A DNA stretch of 64,000 nt from Icerya purchasi (GCA_039619475.1 CM077115.1:445893292-445957291), one strand, 5' to 3'; positions 43,120-53,669 are shown, numbered from the stretch's first letter. Numbers and translations: made by a program. The notes: a model not told the origin generated them from the sequence alone.

Positions 43120-43272
43120 GGGGGTCAAAGGGCATTAATGCGCAACATAGAGCCTCTTATTGCCAATACCTATCCTCACCTGCTAGCGGTGACCCCCGCA
43201 CATTTTAACTGAGGCCAACGTATGGGTAATCAGCCCCATAGTAGTAACTCCAGGAATTATGACAAACGAGGA
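43120..43272 (+). ncRNA. Predicted HDV-like self-cleaving ribozyme at the LINE 5' end
   Basis: The nested double pseudoknot of HDV-like ribozymes can be drawn. P1 pairs GGGGGUC (43120-43126) with GACCCCC (43191-43197), 7 bp. P2 pairs UCCUC (43173-43177) with GAGGA (43268-43272). P3 is ACC/GGU closing a 7-nt loop UGCUAGC (43178-43190), close to the HDV loop UCCUCGC. P1.1 can form between the loop GC and G-C just after P1 (43198-43199), a compensated version of the HDV CC-GG pair. J4/2 is CAAAC (43263-43267), fitting CNRA with C43263 as the catalytic cytosine and HDV spacing to P2. P4 is an imperfect hairpin (CUGAG with CUCCAG, AUGGG with CCCAU). Cleavage before 43120 would release the element's 5' end from a longer transcript. 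Confidence 0.75.
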
Positions 43273-43337
43273 AGGGGGAAGTGGGATAACAACCCCTCAC
43301 TTTAAATAGCCCGGATAAAGATACAATCTACAACAGA

Positions 43338-46300
43338 ATGTTATGCAATAAACTAAATACCCAGAAGCATAATTTAACAGGCAGGATAAATATAAAAAAG
43401 AGAATGCACAAAATAGAAACTCAAAAACCAACCTGGGGCAGTAGGGATAAAATTCTATTCCCAGTATATGGAGAAATGTTAACCAGAAATAAATGTAAAG
43501 GATCGCTGCCTGGTGGTCGCCAGGGCACATCTGGAGTTGGTGCTGGGTGTGACAGCATACGAACCACCAACAGTAGGGATCTGATTAGGCGGGACCCTAC
43601 TGGGAGCCAAAAACAAGAGCAGGAGGAAATGCCTGGGAAGGTTTTTGCGCATCCTGAAAAAGTTACAGCCAAACAAGTGTTACGCGGAAAAAATAACACG
43701 AAAGAAAAGGCAGAATGTGTTTCTCAAATGCTTGAGCATGAGACCACTAAAGCCGGTCTTATAAGGCAACGTCAAAAATGGACAACAAATATAAATGAAC
43801 TATTATTACGTTGCTATATGAGTGTTACCAAAGGCGAGACAGATAAAATAGGTTACAGAAGGAAATTATTTGAGGAATTTAAACTGAAAGCACCAGAAGA
43901 ATTTAAAATTAGTGAACAACGATTAGCCGATCAGATAAGAGTAATAAAAAAAAATCAGTTAATAGCCAGGGAAATATTTGACCAAATCAAACAGGAATAT
44001 CGAAATGAACCTGGCTGTACATTAGCATCAGAAACTGAGGAATCTGCATTAATACTGGAAAATAAGGAGTCTAATGTACCAGAGGTACATAAAAAAGTAA
44101 ACAATGATTTGATAACAAACCCAGAAATAAATTGCCAGAATATTATAGAAGATAGCCAATATCAAATGCAAACAACAATGATACAAAACGAATTTAACAC
44201 CCTGCTGTTGAAATATGGAGAATTGGAACCGTCAAAAAGACCTTATATACCAAAACAACAGGTAACAAAGAAACTAAAAGAAACTGTGGGAATCATAAAT
44301 GATTTCATATTACCACAGTATGAATTACAAAATATGCGCTTTTGCGAAATTCATTGCCTGCTTTATACAGCAGCGGTAACAGCAGCACATATAAATGGAT
44401 CTAGAATCCGAGATAAATCGGGTGCTAATGGGAAAATATCACAAAATAGGAATAATATCCCAAACTGGCAAAAAAGAATTGAAAGTAAAATTGCAGAATT
44501 AAGAATATTTATTGCACACTTAATGGAATATAAAAAAGGGAATAGTAATAGGAAAATTCGAAAAACGGTAAAATTCGTAAGAACGCATTACAAGATTCAC
44601 TCAACATTTGAGAGCAATAACTCAACTATTGATGATTACATAGATACAGTAAAACAAAAGCTAAGCCTGTATAGTGAAAGACTAAGAAGATACAAAAAAA
44701 GTAGTAATAGAATAAATCAAAATAGGCTTTTTGAGCGGAATCAAAAACAGTTTTATAAACAACTGAATGAAAACGCAAATAGTACAGAAGTACTTCCATG
44801 CAAGGTAGATATTGAAAAATATTGGAGAGGGATATGGGAGAAGGAAGAAACATTTAATAGAAGAGCACCGTGGATAAAAAAAGAACTAGCTAGAACGGAG
44901 GGAATAAAAGAAATGAGTTGCTTAAATATTACAGAAGCAGACATAAGGAATGTTATTCATCAAACACATAACTGGAAGGCACCTGGCCCCGACGGGATAC
45001 ATAATTATTGGTTAAAGAACTTTACCATCCTACATAAAATATATGCGAAGCTATTTAATGAATTTGTGGAAAACCCTAAGAATGTACCTGAATTTTTATT
45101 AACAGGTATAACATACATGATACCAAAAAGCGAACAATTAGAAGAGCCAGATAAATATAGACCCATTACATGCTTATGTACATTATACAAAATATTCACA
45201 GCTTGTATAGCAAAGAAAATATATAAACACTGTATGGAGAATAATATATTAGCGGAGGAACGGAAAGGATGCCGAAAAAAAACGTATGGGTGCAAAGAAC
45301 AACTAATAATAGATGAAACAGTAATGATGCAAGCCTTGAGAAATAATCGTAATATCCATACAGCGTATATTGATTACCAAAAAGCATATGATTCAGTTCC
45401 CCACAGCTGGTTACTCCAAGTGTTGCATATATACAAGGTAGATTGCAAAACAATTAAAATATTAGAAAGTATGATGACACAATGGAAAACCACCTTAATT
45501 ACTAAAACAAAAGAAGAAATACATACTGAAATAAATGTAAAAATCAGAAGAGGCATTTATCAAGGTGATAGTTTGAGCCCATTGTGGTTTTGTTTGGCTT
45601 TGAATCCATTATCCACTATACTTAATTCAACGAAGTACGGATACAAGATAAAAAGCGAAAAAGCTACAAACTACAATTTAACACATTTGTGTTATATGGA
45701 TGATATTAAATTATACTCCGGAAACAAAAATGGCATAAATAATTTATTAAAATTAACAGAAAATTTTTCTAGAGATATTAAAATGAAATTTGGGATTGAC
45801 AAATGTAGAATACAAAATGTATACAAAGGAAAAATAGGAGAGCAGGAAGGGTTCATAACAAGGAAAGAGGAGTACATAAAATCAATGAATGAAGAAGACT
45901 TATATAAGTACCTAGGAATAATGCAAAGCAAACGAATTGACCACAAAATTATGAAAGAACAGCTGATTACAAATTATATTAATAGAATAAAGAAACTAAT
46001 AAAAACACAATTAAAAAGTAAATTCTTATTTCAAGCTATCAATACATATGCAGTTCCGATTTTAACATACTCCTTCGGGGTGATACGATGGAGTAAAACT
46101 GATATTGATGGAATTGATATTATGACGCGCAAGTGCCTAACAAAAGCAAGGATGCATCATCCGAAAGCGGCTATCGAAAGGCTGTACATTAAAAGAAGTG
46201 AAGGAGGAAGAGGATTAATACACTTGGAGAATTTACTAAATAGTCAAATAGAGAAGATGAGGGACTACTTCAATCACAGATGTGCGGAATCAGATTTACA

Positions 46301-46640
46301 TGCTGCAATAAAACAATCGGATAAGAGCTACACCCCGCTTAATGTAAATAGTGCTAGTTTTATCAACAACCGAACAGACTTACAAGAAACATGGAGTACA
46401 AAAGCACTTCATGGAAAATTCCCACAAGAATTAAAAGAAAAAAATGTGGATAAATATTTATCAAACAAATGGCTGATACGTGGTGAATTATTTCCAGAAA
46501 CAGAGGGGTTTTTAGCAGCAATCCAAGATCAAGCCATAACAACAAGAAATTACAGAAGATATATTATTTACGAGACCCTAATATCTCGGATAAGTGCAGG
46601 AAATGCGGAAAAGAAAGTGAAACAATTAAGCATATTTTAA
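43338..46640 (+). CDS. Dong/R4-type LINE protein, main open frame
   Basis: An 1100-codon frame. Residues 1-480 are basic and not recognisable in detail; I see no clear N-terminal CCHH finger. The reverse transcriptase lies about 530-900: HNWKAPGPDGIHNYWLKNF, EEPDKYRPITCLCTLYKIF, GCRKKTYGCKEQLIIDE, AYIDYQKAYDSVPHSWLLQV, RRGIYQGDSLSPLWFCLALN, LCYMDDIKLYSGN (catalytic YMDD at 45693-45704) and LYKYLGIMQSKRIDHK. Then comes LTYSFGVIRWSKTDI and HPKAAIERLYIKRSEGGRGL, typical of site-specific R2/R4-type elements. The frame leaves the family pattern after TTRNYRRYI at about 46562 and ends at 46640 in non-homologous sequence. It mediates target-primed reverse transcription. Catalytic residues are intact. 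Confidence 0.9.
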   Translation: MLCNKLNTQKHNLTGRINIKKRMHKIETQKPTWGSRDKILFPVYGEMLTRNKCKGSLPGGRQGTSGVGAGCDSIRTTNSRDLIRRDPTGSQKQEQEEMPGKVFAHPEKVTAKQVLRGKNNTKEKAECVSQMLEHETTKAGLIRQRQKWTTNINELLLRCYMSVTKGETDKIGYRRKLFEEFKLKAPEEFKISEQRLADQIRVIKKNQLIAREIFDQIKQEYRNEPGCTLASETEESALILENKESNVPEVHKKVNNDLITNPEINCQNIIEDSQYQMQTTMIQNEFNTLLLKYGELEPSKRPYIPKQQVTKKLKETVGIINDFILPQYELQNMRFCEIHCLLYTAAVTAAHINGSRIRDKSGANGKISQNRNNIPNWQKRIESKIAELRIFIAHLMEYKKGNSNRKIRKTVKFVRTHYKIHSTFESNNSTIDDYIDTVKQKLSLYSERLRRYKKSSNRINQNRLFERNQKQFYKQLNENANSTEVLPCKVDIEKYWRGIWEKEETFNRRAPWIKKELARTEGIKEMSCLNITEADIRNVIHQTHNWKAPGPDGIHNYWLKNFTILHKIYAKLFNEFVENPKNVPEFLLTGITYMIPKSEQLEEPDKYRPITCLCTLYKIFTACIAKKIYKHCMENNILAEERKGCRKKTYGCKEQLIIDETVMMQALRNNRNIHTAYIDYQKAYDSVPHSWLLQVLHIYKVDCKTIKILESMMTQWKTTLITKTKEEIHTEINVKIRRGIYQGDSLSPLWFCLALNPLSTILNSTKYGYKIKSEKATNYNLTHLCYMDDIKLYSGNKNGINNLLKLTENFSRDIKMKFGIDKCRIQNVYKGKIGEQEGFITRKEEYIKSMNEEDLYKYLGIMQSKRIDHKIMKEQLITNYINRIKKLIKTQLKSKFLFQAINTYAVPILTYSFGVIRWSKTDIDGIDIMTRKCLTKARMHHPKAAIERLYIKRSEGGRGLIHLENLLNSQIEKMRDYFNHRCAESDLHAAIKQSDKSYTPLNVNSASFINNRTDLQETWSTKALHGKFPQELKEKNVDKYLSNKWLIRGELFPETEGFLAAIQDQAITTRNYRRYIIYETLISRISAGNAEKKVKQLSIF

Positions 46641-46690
46641 GCGGATGTGAACAGTTAGCAGCGCGATTTTATATAAAAAGACATAATGAT
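46565..46690 (+). pseudogene. CCHC knuckle of the Dong-like protein, in a shifted frame
   Basis: In the frame one base away from the main ORF, the sequence reads RDPNISDKCRKCGKESETIK then HILSGCEQLAARFYIKRHND: the C-x2-C...H-x4-C motif between RT and endonuclease in R2/R4 LINEs. Both flanks are in the main frame, so one indel near 46562 and a compensating one near 46690 have displaced about 40 codons. Either the copy is slightly decayed or the two changes are sequence errors. Confidence 0.8.
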
Positions 46691-47081
46691 GTCTATGGTT
46701 CACCAAGAAATCGGAGTTAAATACGGCTTAATTAAATCTAAGCAACCATATTACAAATATGTACCGGAAAAAATTTTAGAGAATGACCATCATAAATTAT
46801 ACTGGGATAGAACTGTGCTGACGGATAAAACAGTGGAATATAATAGGCCGGATATTATATTAATTGATAAAAAGAAGAAATCAAGTGTGTTAATAGATAT
46901 CGCTGTCCCAGATAGTAGAAATATAAGTAAAGTTTTCGAGGATAAAGTCAATAAATATGAAAAACTTAGGGAACAATTGAAGCATATGTTGAAGATCAAT
47001 ACAGTTAGAATAATACCGCTAGTTGTTGGAAATAATGGCATAATACCGAATAGCTTAGTTAAGAACATAAGTAAGTTATAA
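46686..47081 (+). pseudogene. Restriction-like endonuclease domain of the Dong-like protein
   Basis: Back in the main frame: MVHQEIGVKYGLIKSKQPYY, then EYNRPDIILIDKKKKSSVLI and DIAVPDSRNISKVFEDKVNK with KYEKLREQL. The RPD...D-I-A-V-P pattern is the PD-(D/E)xK-type endonuclease that follows the CCHC motif in R2/R4 elements and nicks the target. The stop is at 47079-47081. It would be joined to the main ORF in an undamaged element. Confidence 0.85.
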
Positions 47082-47243
47082 TTGGCGCCATATATAGTAG
47101 ACATGATACAAAAATCAATTCTATTAAACGCCGCTACAAATGTAAGGACCTTCCTTAACCATCAAAATGGAGAAAATTTATAATGCTTGCTAGATATATT
47201 AGCCGTATTATAAAGCAAACCAGCAAAGGCTGTGATTCCTTGG

Positions 47244-47285
<42 letters not shown>
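47244..47285. repeat. (TAA)n, 3' flank of the Dong-like element
   Basis: About fourteen TAA units, then A-rich sequence. Together with 43090-43119 this is the split target microsatellite. Confidence 0.93.
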
Positions 47286-47289
<4 letters not shown>

Positions 47290-47296
<7 letters not shown>

Positions 47297-49670
47297 GAAC
47301 AAAAAAAAAACAACTAAAAATAAAACTATCTAGGAACTTGGAATTACTAGATACTATATTTTAGTATACCCTGTTGAAACAAATTTTTACTCGAAAGTCA
47401 CACTTCGTTAAAATTTTGATAAAAAACTAAATTTTTACTTCAACATTTTCTAGTTTAAAAAATATTCTAATTTTTTTTTAAATGTTGATCATTCGAACAA
47501 ATTTCAATAGTTTTTTTCTAAATTGATCTCTTTTTTTTTAATGTTTACTATCTGTTTAATTAAAAACAATAAGTGGTAGTGTCTATGATTATAATAGAAG
47601 TTAATGCAACGGTCGCTACTCCCTTCAGTGTAACCGGCTTCATATACTCGTGCATCGTATTATCAACGGCCATGGGTACGACATATTGTTCATATTTGGC
47701 AATGATTTAATATTAGTTAATTAATTAATTACACACACTTAATTATTTTAATTGTCTGAATCGAATAAATATTCTACAAGTTTGCGTTCTGATTACTGTG
47801 ATTCTGGAAAAGGAAAAAAAAAAACCAAAATTGTTAAATAATGTTTCTGGAATTTTACGTGTGATTTAACGGAACGGATTTGTGGCCGCGTAAAATAAGT
47901 CATTTCATTGTTTTCGTTGTATTTTATTTAGTACAGAAACTTTATGCATTAAAATGTTATGGCTTAAACCATGTTGAAAATTAGAACGTTTAAAAGCTTT
48001 ACCATTTTTTCATCTAAGCAGTTGGTGTAATTTAGCAACAATCGCTACAATGGATATTATTAAAATAACAATAGTTAGCGATGTTTTATAGAAAAAATTT
48101 AAAATTTTATAATGAAAAGTGCTCTCTAAAGATACATATGTGCTAAATAAAATTATCGATTGTATACTGTTTTGTGGAGATTTTGAATTCGATGAAAATA
48201 TACAACTAACAAATTACTTTCAAAACAGATATGTTAAGAAATAAACTTGATCACCTCGTTGTTTAAGATTCCGCCGACTGTGTTACATATGCCTTTGCAT
48301 TTGTATTAAAAAAATTTAATCTAGTTTCATTTAATTATTGTTCTTATTTTGCGGTATCCGAGAAATTTTTTTATTGTACACTTACTATTGTTTATTGATA
48401 AAAAAAAAAAAAAATAAACAACAAACTGAAATCTTGTATGAACCGACAAAACAGGTTAACTGAGATGATATAAACACTACTAATGTTAAGTTTTTAAGTA
48501 ATTGGAATTGGCGTTTATTTTTGAAATTTAGGAGGGTCTGCCTAGGCTCACCGATTAAAATTTTTCGCCGATAATTTATTTTTAGTTCTAGATTGTTTTC
48601 TTTGAGGAGGAGGAGGAGGAGGAGGAGGAGGAGGGGGGGGGGTGATTTTTTACTCGTGCGTTGTTGCTTTTGTATTGATACTGGGGCTTTATAATTTTGC
48701 AAAAATTGTAATACAAATTGTATTTTAATTTTTCACGAGTAATTTTTACGAAAAGTTTTGATTTAAATAGTATTTTCTGATTTTTATGCGTAATTTAATT
48801 TTAATCAGTTATTATAATTAGACAATTAAAAAAAATTTTTACTATGTGCCAAAATTTATACATTTTATTTTCACGATATATGTATTTTAATGAAAATTGA
48901 AAAAGAAAGCTATCAAAAAATTACCCAAGGGACACCTATACAAAAAATTCTACATTTTTGAAAAAGGTTTTACCGCTTCGCTCCTTTTTTGTTTTAAAAC
49001 AATTCATTGAATTAAAAATGAAACAGTGTATTTTATTTTTTGAAATATACTAATAAAACTATTAAAATGACATTGTACACACTTGTTACCATACTCATCA
49101 CAGTGGTGGATACATTCCATCACCCAGTTAAACAGGATTATTTAGTTTGCGATTTAGACGGAAATTTCTATATCGTAAAATACCGAATTTTTACAATACT
49201 TAATCTAACCGTGATCCGCGAACGCTAATTCTTCAAACTTTACCATAAAGGACAGCTTATTGATTGGGGATAGAGAAAATAGCGTTAAAATAGAGGAAAA
49301 AACGACGGCTTTACATAGAATTCGAAAATGAACTAGTGTTAATGTGTGTAAGTGTGTTGTCCAGCAAAGGAACAAAAAACTGCGCATTGCGGAAGTTTTT
49401 TGTTTTTTTTAAATAAAAAATCACGAACTTTATAGGTTTTATCAGAAAAAAAAAAAAGAAAAAATCTAAAACAGGTATATGTTATCGGCAAGATCTGAAC
49501 ACTGCCCCGCCGTAGACAACCCCAAATACGTTTTGATATTAAAAAAATAAAAAATAAACACAGGGCCGACGAATATAGAAATACAAGTGTATTTTGATAA
49601 TTAATAAAACGGAAACAGCAAACGAATACAAAAAAAGAGAATTCAAACAAAAAAATCTCGTCCATATAGG
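47290..49670. other. AT-rich intergenic DNA
   Basis: Contains a (GAG)n run at 48606-48632 continuing into a G-run, which creates a spurious poly-Leu frame. No gene was recognised. Short TTTTTTTT tracts are common. Confidence 0.45.
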
Positions 49671-49880
49671 GACGACTACTCAAAAGTCACCCAAATTCGA
49701 TCGCGAACGCGGAAACTCCTGCGCGACCTCTCTGTATGGATGAAGCTGTTGTTTTCTCTGGACTCCATCAGAATGTGCGAAAGCAATACAAAATCGTCGA
49801 TCCCGAATCCACCGTTTTCGAATTGGAACTCGATAACACCTCTTCGGTAGAACTGAACTCTGAAACCGCGATGAACTTAC

Positions 49881-49951
49881 CGCGGACGATCTCTTAATCT
49901 TCCACGGCATTAAAATTTCGGGAACAAACGGCAGCCGAATTTCTGCATCGT
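49881..49951 (-). other. Candidate coding exon of an unrecognised host gene
   Basis: Within a GC-richer island (49680-50060), a minus-strand segment is framed by a strong acceptor (TTTTTTTCGTTTTTCAG|AC) and a consensus donor (GCG|GTAAGT). The frame is open and encodes DAEIRLPFVPEILMPWKIKR then SSA. An ATG (MPWKIKRSSA) could be a translation start. 71 bases is a plausible internal or first coding exon. I do not recognise the peptide. Confidence 0.3.
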
Positions 49952-50066
49952 CTGAAAAACGAAAAAAATCAGCATAACTCAATTGAAAACATCCCCGATC
50001 GCGCGATCGTTCTACGCATCTCACTCGCATGCAGACACACAGGTAGCCAGCTAACACGGAGACAAT

Positions 50067-50349
50067 GGCGTCGCCAGCCGATGAGCCCGGGGGGAGCAAG
50101 ATGATAGAAAGAGGATATGAGTTATGGGAAAAATCAAATTTATAAGTTGTAAAGGTTTAATATTTTATTAAACAAGAATCTTAATTAAAACATAATTTTC
50201 GTGCGTTTCCGGCAAATTGTTTTACTACTTTATTATAAAAGTCTTCCAAATAGTCCATGATTACGCGCCTATGAATATTCATTATGGCCAGTTAATTAAA
50301 AAGTTTCAAGGGAGCAGCTGCCTCCTGTCACCCGCTGGCGAAGCCCGTG
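50067..50349. repeat. GTCGCCAGCCGATGAGCC repeat, copy 2
   Basis: A second copy of the 42437-42756 repeat, with imperfect inverted tips (GGCGTCGCCAGC and GCTGGCGAAGCC). It is flanked by the perfect 12-bp direct repeat CACGGAGACAAT (50055-50066 and 50350-50361), which dates the insertion and defines the borders. Twelve bases is longer than the usual hAT (8) or Mutator (9) duplication, so the superfamily is unclear. Confidence 0.75.
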
Positions 50350-50589
50350 CACGGAGACAATAAGGGGAAAAGGATGGATTTGCTGAGAGGCACACATATT
50401 CGTTCGACATTCGCATATATTTCAACTAACGCTTAAAAACCATAAAATGAAAAAAATCTGTGCACGTAATGGAAATAAATACACATGTTAGAATTATCGT
50501 CTTCGCGTCGACTACAGCACTGATAAAATTGTAATTTAAAAAAAAAAAACAAACTTTAACGCATTATTGGTACTGAAAAGTTTTTAAAT

Positions 50590-51110
50590 AAAAAAAATTA
50601 GTGCTAATTTTACCAAGATTTATATACACTATAGAAATATACGACACATTAAATATTAAAAATGGTTTATTATGCGCTAGCAGATCCAAGGGTCATACAT
50701 GGAATTCAGTTATAATGATGAGGAAAGTATACTTGGGAAAAATAAATAAACTGCAAATAAAATTCTTGAAATTAATAGTAAATCCTTAAGGGGGAGAAAC
50801 TGAAAATGAAATAATTAAAAAAGAAGACGTAATGAGCATAAGAGAAATGTACTTATATATGTAAAGGTATGGGAATATGTAACAATAGGAAAGAAAATTT
50901 AATTGGAGGAAAAAATATAGAATACAAGCGGAGAAAAAAATTTACGTGCCAACTTCCGTTAGCGAGAACAAAGATTGGGGGAGCAAAAACTGACAATTTT
51001 ATGTTGTTATAACTCGGATGTTAAATAAAATACCGAAAGAAATAATAATAGAGGGAAGTAAAATGAAAATAAAGGAATGGCTTCAGGAAGAAAAAAATGT
51101 CTAAAAAATA
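50590..51110 (+). pseudogene. LINE ORF2 C-terminal remnant
   Basis: Plus strand: INKLQIKFLKLIVNP (50742-50787), LYLYM, VPTSVSENKDWGSKN (50950-50990), then TRMLNKIPKEIIIEGSKMKI (about 51012-51075) and KEWLQEE. This is the end of a LINE thumb/C-terminal region (LQxxFLR... and NxLPxEI...Fkxxl patterns). The final motif matches the eroded LINE at 5470-5515. Several stops are present. Confidence 0.5.
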
Positions 51111-51794
51111 ATAAACATACTCTCGTAAAATAAGAGGATGCGCAACAAAAAGAGTAAAGAAATATACCGATTACCAAAGAAAAGAAAATAGAGATTACAA
51201 TTACACCGGTAAGTACGAAAATAGATTAAGATATAGGCAGATTACAGCACGAAGATATGCATATGTATAAGTTAAATTATAATGTTATAATGTTTAAATA
51301 TAAGATAATTCGCCGACAAGCGTTTTAACTGAACAAATGTAATTAAAAATAAATATATACGTTTCAAAAAGAACAAATAATCACCTCATTTCCCGAATAC
51401 TTTTTAGAATATCAAGTAATTTAACAAAGAATTTTTTTATTTATTTATTTTTTTATTTTTTTATTCAAATCCAAAAACACAACAAGAAATTAACACAAAA
51501 ATTATTATTACTAGAAAGGTAAAAATAGTTTTTTTGGCTTTTACGTTAGCGATAAAACTAAAACAGTTGTTTATTACAGTTACTTTCAGAAAATCATTAA
51601 TATCCATTTTAAAAAATCTTATTTTTTAACAATGCGCTTTCTTTAGGATTGAAATATACATATTAATGGATGGTTGTTAGTGCATCGACATAGCGCTGTG
51701 ATTATAATAATTATATATATTTTGATATTATTGTTAAATATATACATATATATATATTAATTACAATGTAATTCTTAAGCTACCCCCCATTCGA

Positions 51795-52020
51795 AAAAAT
51801 GTCCCAATTTTATGTAGCGCAAAATGTTCCAAAAAAAAGTCCCAGAAAAATGTCCCAATTTTATGTAACGATAAATGTCCCAAAAAAATGTCCCAATTTT
51901 ATGTAACGTTTGTTATATTTTATAGGATTTTTGTTATTGTTATTTAAAAAATGTCACAATTTTATGTAATGAAATATGTAACGAAAAATGTAACGAAAAA
52001 ATGTCTTAATTTTATATAAC
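51795..52020 (+). repeat. Irregular minisatellite around ATGTCCCAATTTTATGTAAC
   Basis: Five imperfect copies of TGTCCCAATTTTATGTA at about 51800, 51850, 51889, 51953 and 52003, spaced 39-64 bases apart and separated by ATGTCCCAAAAAAA-like filler. Confidence 0.85.
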
Positions 52021-52198
52021 GGAAGTTAAATGTTAGAATAGGATCTTTGTGGTTATGTTATTTTTTGTGTGTGTTGATGCCAGTAAGAATTACGTTGTAA
52101 ATTTTGATCATTTTATACAAAATATAGAAGAGAAAGAGACAGAAATGAAAGCAAGAGGGGTCAAGGGGCACAGCCACTTGCGAGGCCAAAATGGCCGA

Positions 52199-52201
<3 letters not shown>

Positions 52202-52242
<41 letters not shown>
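52202..52242. repeat. (TA)n microsatellite
   Basis: A pure TA run of about 40 bases. Confidence 0.95.
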
Positions 52243-52249
<7 letters not shown>

Positions 52250-52791
52250 TACGTGTATATTAATACAAATTTTGTATCCCCAGTTTGGGGGCCATTTAGG
52301 ACGAGTTTCTTTCTCGAAGATTGAATATTCCAAAAGGATCAATCGGGTCTCTGTTCTAAGGCGACTTTAATACTAATCTGATTGAGTTTGTTACATTCAT
52401 AAAAATGTTCGGACGCCAAAGCCAATAAAATACTTCAATAATATTCTTTTTTCCTTTTTTTTTTTTTTTAACAGTCTAGTGTATTTCTCGGTGAGAAATC
52501 CGGGAAAAATATTATTTATTTATCAAAACGGTTGTAACACATAAAAGAGAAATATTTATCCAAAATGTTTATTAAATTTAACAAATAACACAAATAAAAT
52601 ATACTTTAGCATTCGTATTCTTTACATATAAAATTTGCGTTAGCTCTCTCATAAGATGGAAACCGACCGAATAACTGTACCAACCAATGCCTTATACCGT
52701 ATTTTTCAAAATCCCTAGCCAGCATAAGTAAGAGTTTTAATACAAGTCGAGATCCGAGTGGCGAGTTTATTTCATTAAAAATAGTGCCACA

Positions 52792-53569
52792 CAGGACCGT
52801 ATCTGGGAGGGGGTCCGGGTTCAACACCCCCCCCCCCGAAATGTCAGCGAAATAATAACTGTTTGAATTAAATGGACCGAAATTCAGAATAAATTTATTT
52901 CTTTTCAATTTTTGACAAAAAAAAAGAAAATTAAAATTTTTATGAACTCTATGGAAACGGCTATTTTTTATTTGTTTTTATTGTAGTATTCAAATATTGC
53001 GTATACAATAATTGACTACATTGCGAAGAAATTCTTTTTTATTTATTTTTTCTTAATCCTACATGGTTAATTTCATCGTTATATTTCACCGAAATTATAC
53101 ATAAGTAGGCTATATTAATTATTTTGTCGAGTGATTTGAAATGGAAACGTAGTGAACTGTGATACCAAGTCAACCATCATCACACTCCAGCCGATAACAG
53201 TGATACGTATTGTTTTAAATATTTCCTTCAAAGTGCTTTAAATTGTAATTAGAATATCAAATTTCAGATAACCTATCGATATATTTCAACTTTCGCTTAC
53301 CGTATTGATTTTCTTTTTAACCCGCATACTAAAGTTTACCTAAAAAAAGAATTAAATGCAATATATTCCTGTCACATATATTACACTGCTAAAGGTTTAA
53401 ATTTTTTCGATATTTTAATCTAAATCCTACTTTTTTAATTGACGTATTGGTGTACTTCTTTTTCAAAAAAAAAAATTAGTATATATAAAGGCAGCAGACT
53501 ATGAAAATTTACAAAGTAATACAGTTTAAAGTCCGACAGAACGGGCCGCGAAGCGAACCAATCCTCTAG

Positions 53570-53600
<31 letters not shown>

Positions 53601-53657
53601 ATTTATAAAAATATTTTCGTAACCCCCTTCCGAAATTTTAGTCAAGATACGGCCCTT
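52792..53657. mobile_element. Non-autonomous hAT element (866 bp)
   Basis: The left end CAGGACCGTATCT and the complement of the right end AAGGGCCGTATCT are inverted repeats with two mismatches. The flanking 8-bp sequence GTGCCACA is identical on both sides (52784-52791 and 53658-53665). A C-run (52831-52841) is near the left end and CCCCCTTCCGAAATTTT near the right, with CGAAAT in both subterminal regions. There is no transposase. A TA run at 53573-53594 lies inside. Confidence 0.88.
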
Positions 53658-53669
53658 GTGCCACAAACC

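Larger units (their letters stand above)
43120..47243 (+). mobile_element. Dong/R4-type LINE inserted in a TAA microsatellite
   Basis: A 4.1-kb element begins at 43120 (GGGGGTCAAAGG) and ends at about 47243, with (TAA)n directly on both sides. Order: 5' UTR with a probable ribozyme (43120-43337), one long ORF2-like frame with central reverse transcriptase, CCHC knuckle and C-terminal restriction-like endonuclease, then a 3' UTR of about 160 bp without poly(A). This architecture and the TAA target are those of the R4 clade, Dong lineage. It looks full length. Only two small compensating frame changes near the C-terminus damage the coding sequence. Confidence 0.9.
51115..52785. other. Intergenic DNA with minisatellite
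   Basis: Apart from the tandem repeat at 51795-52020 and the TA run at 52202-52242, no feature was recognised. Confidence 0.45.

Noticed and set aside
43297..46545. Minus-strand open frames opposite the Dong-like ORF
   Set aside because: They are antisense shadows of a strongly supported coding frame.
48385..48702. Protein with poly-Leu stretch on the minus strand
   Set aside because: It arises from the (GAG)n tract at 48606-48640. No splice context or similarity.
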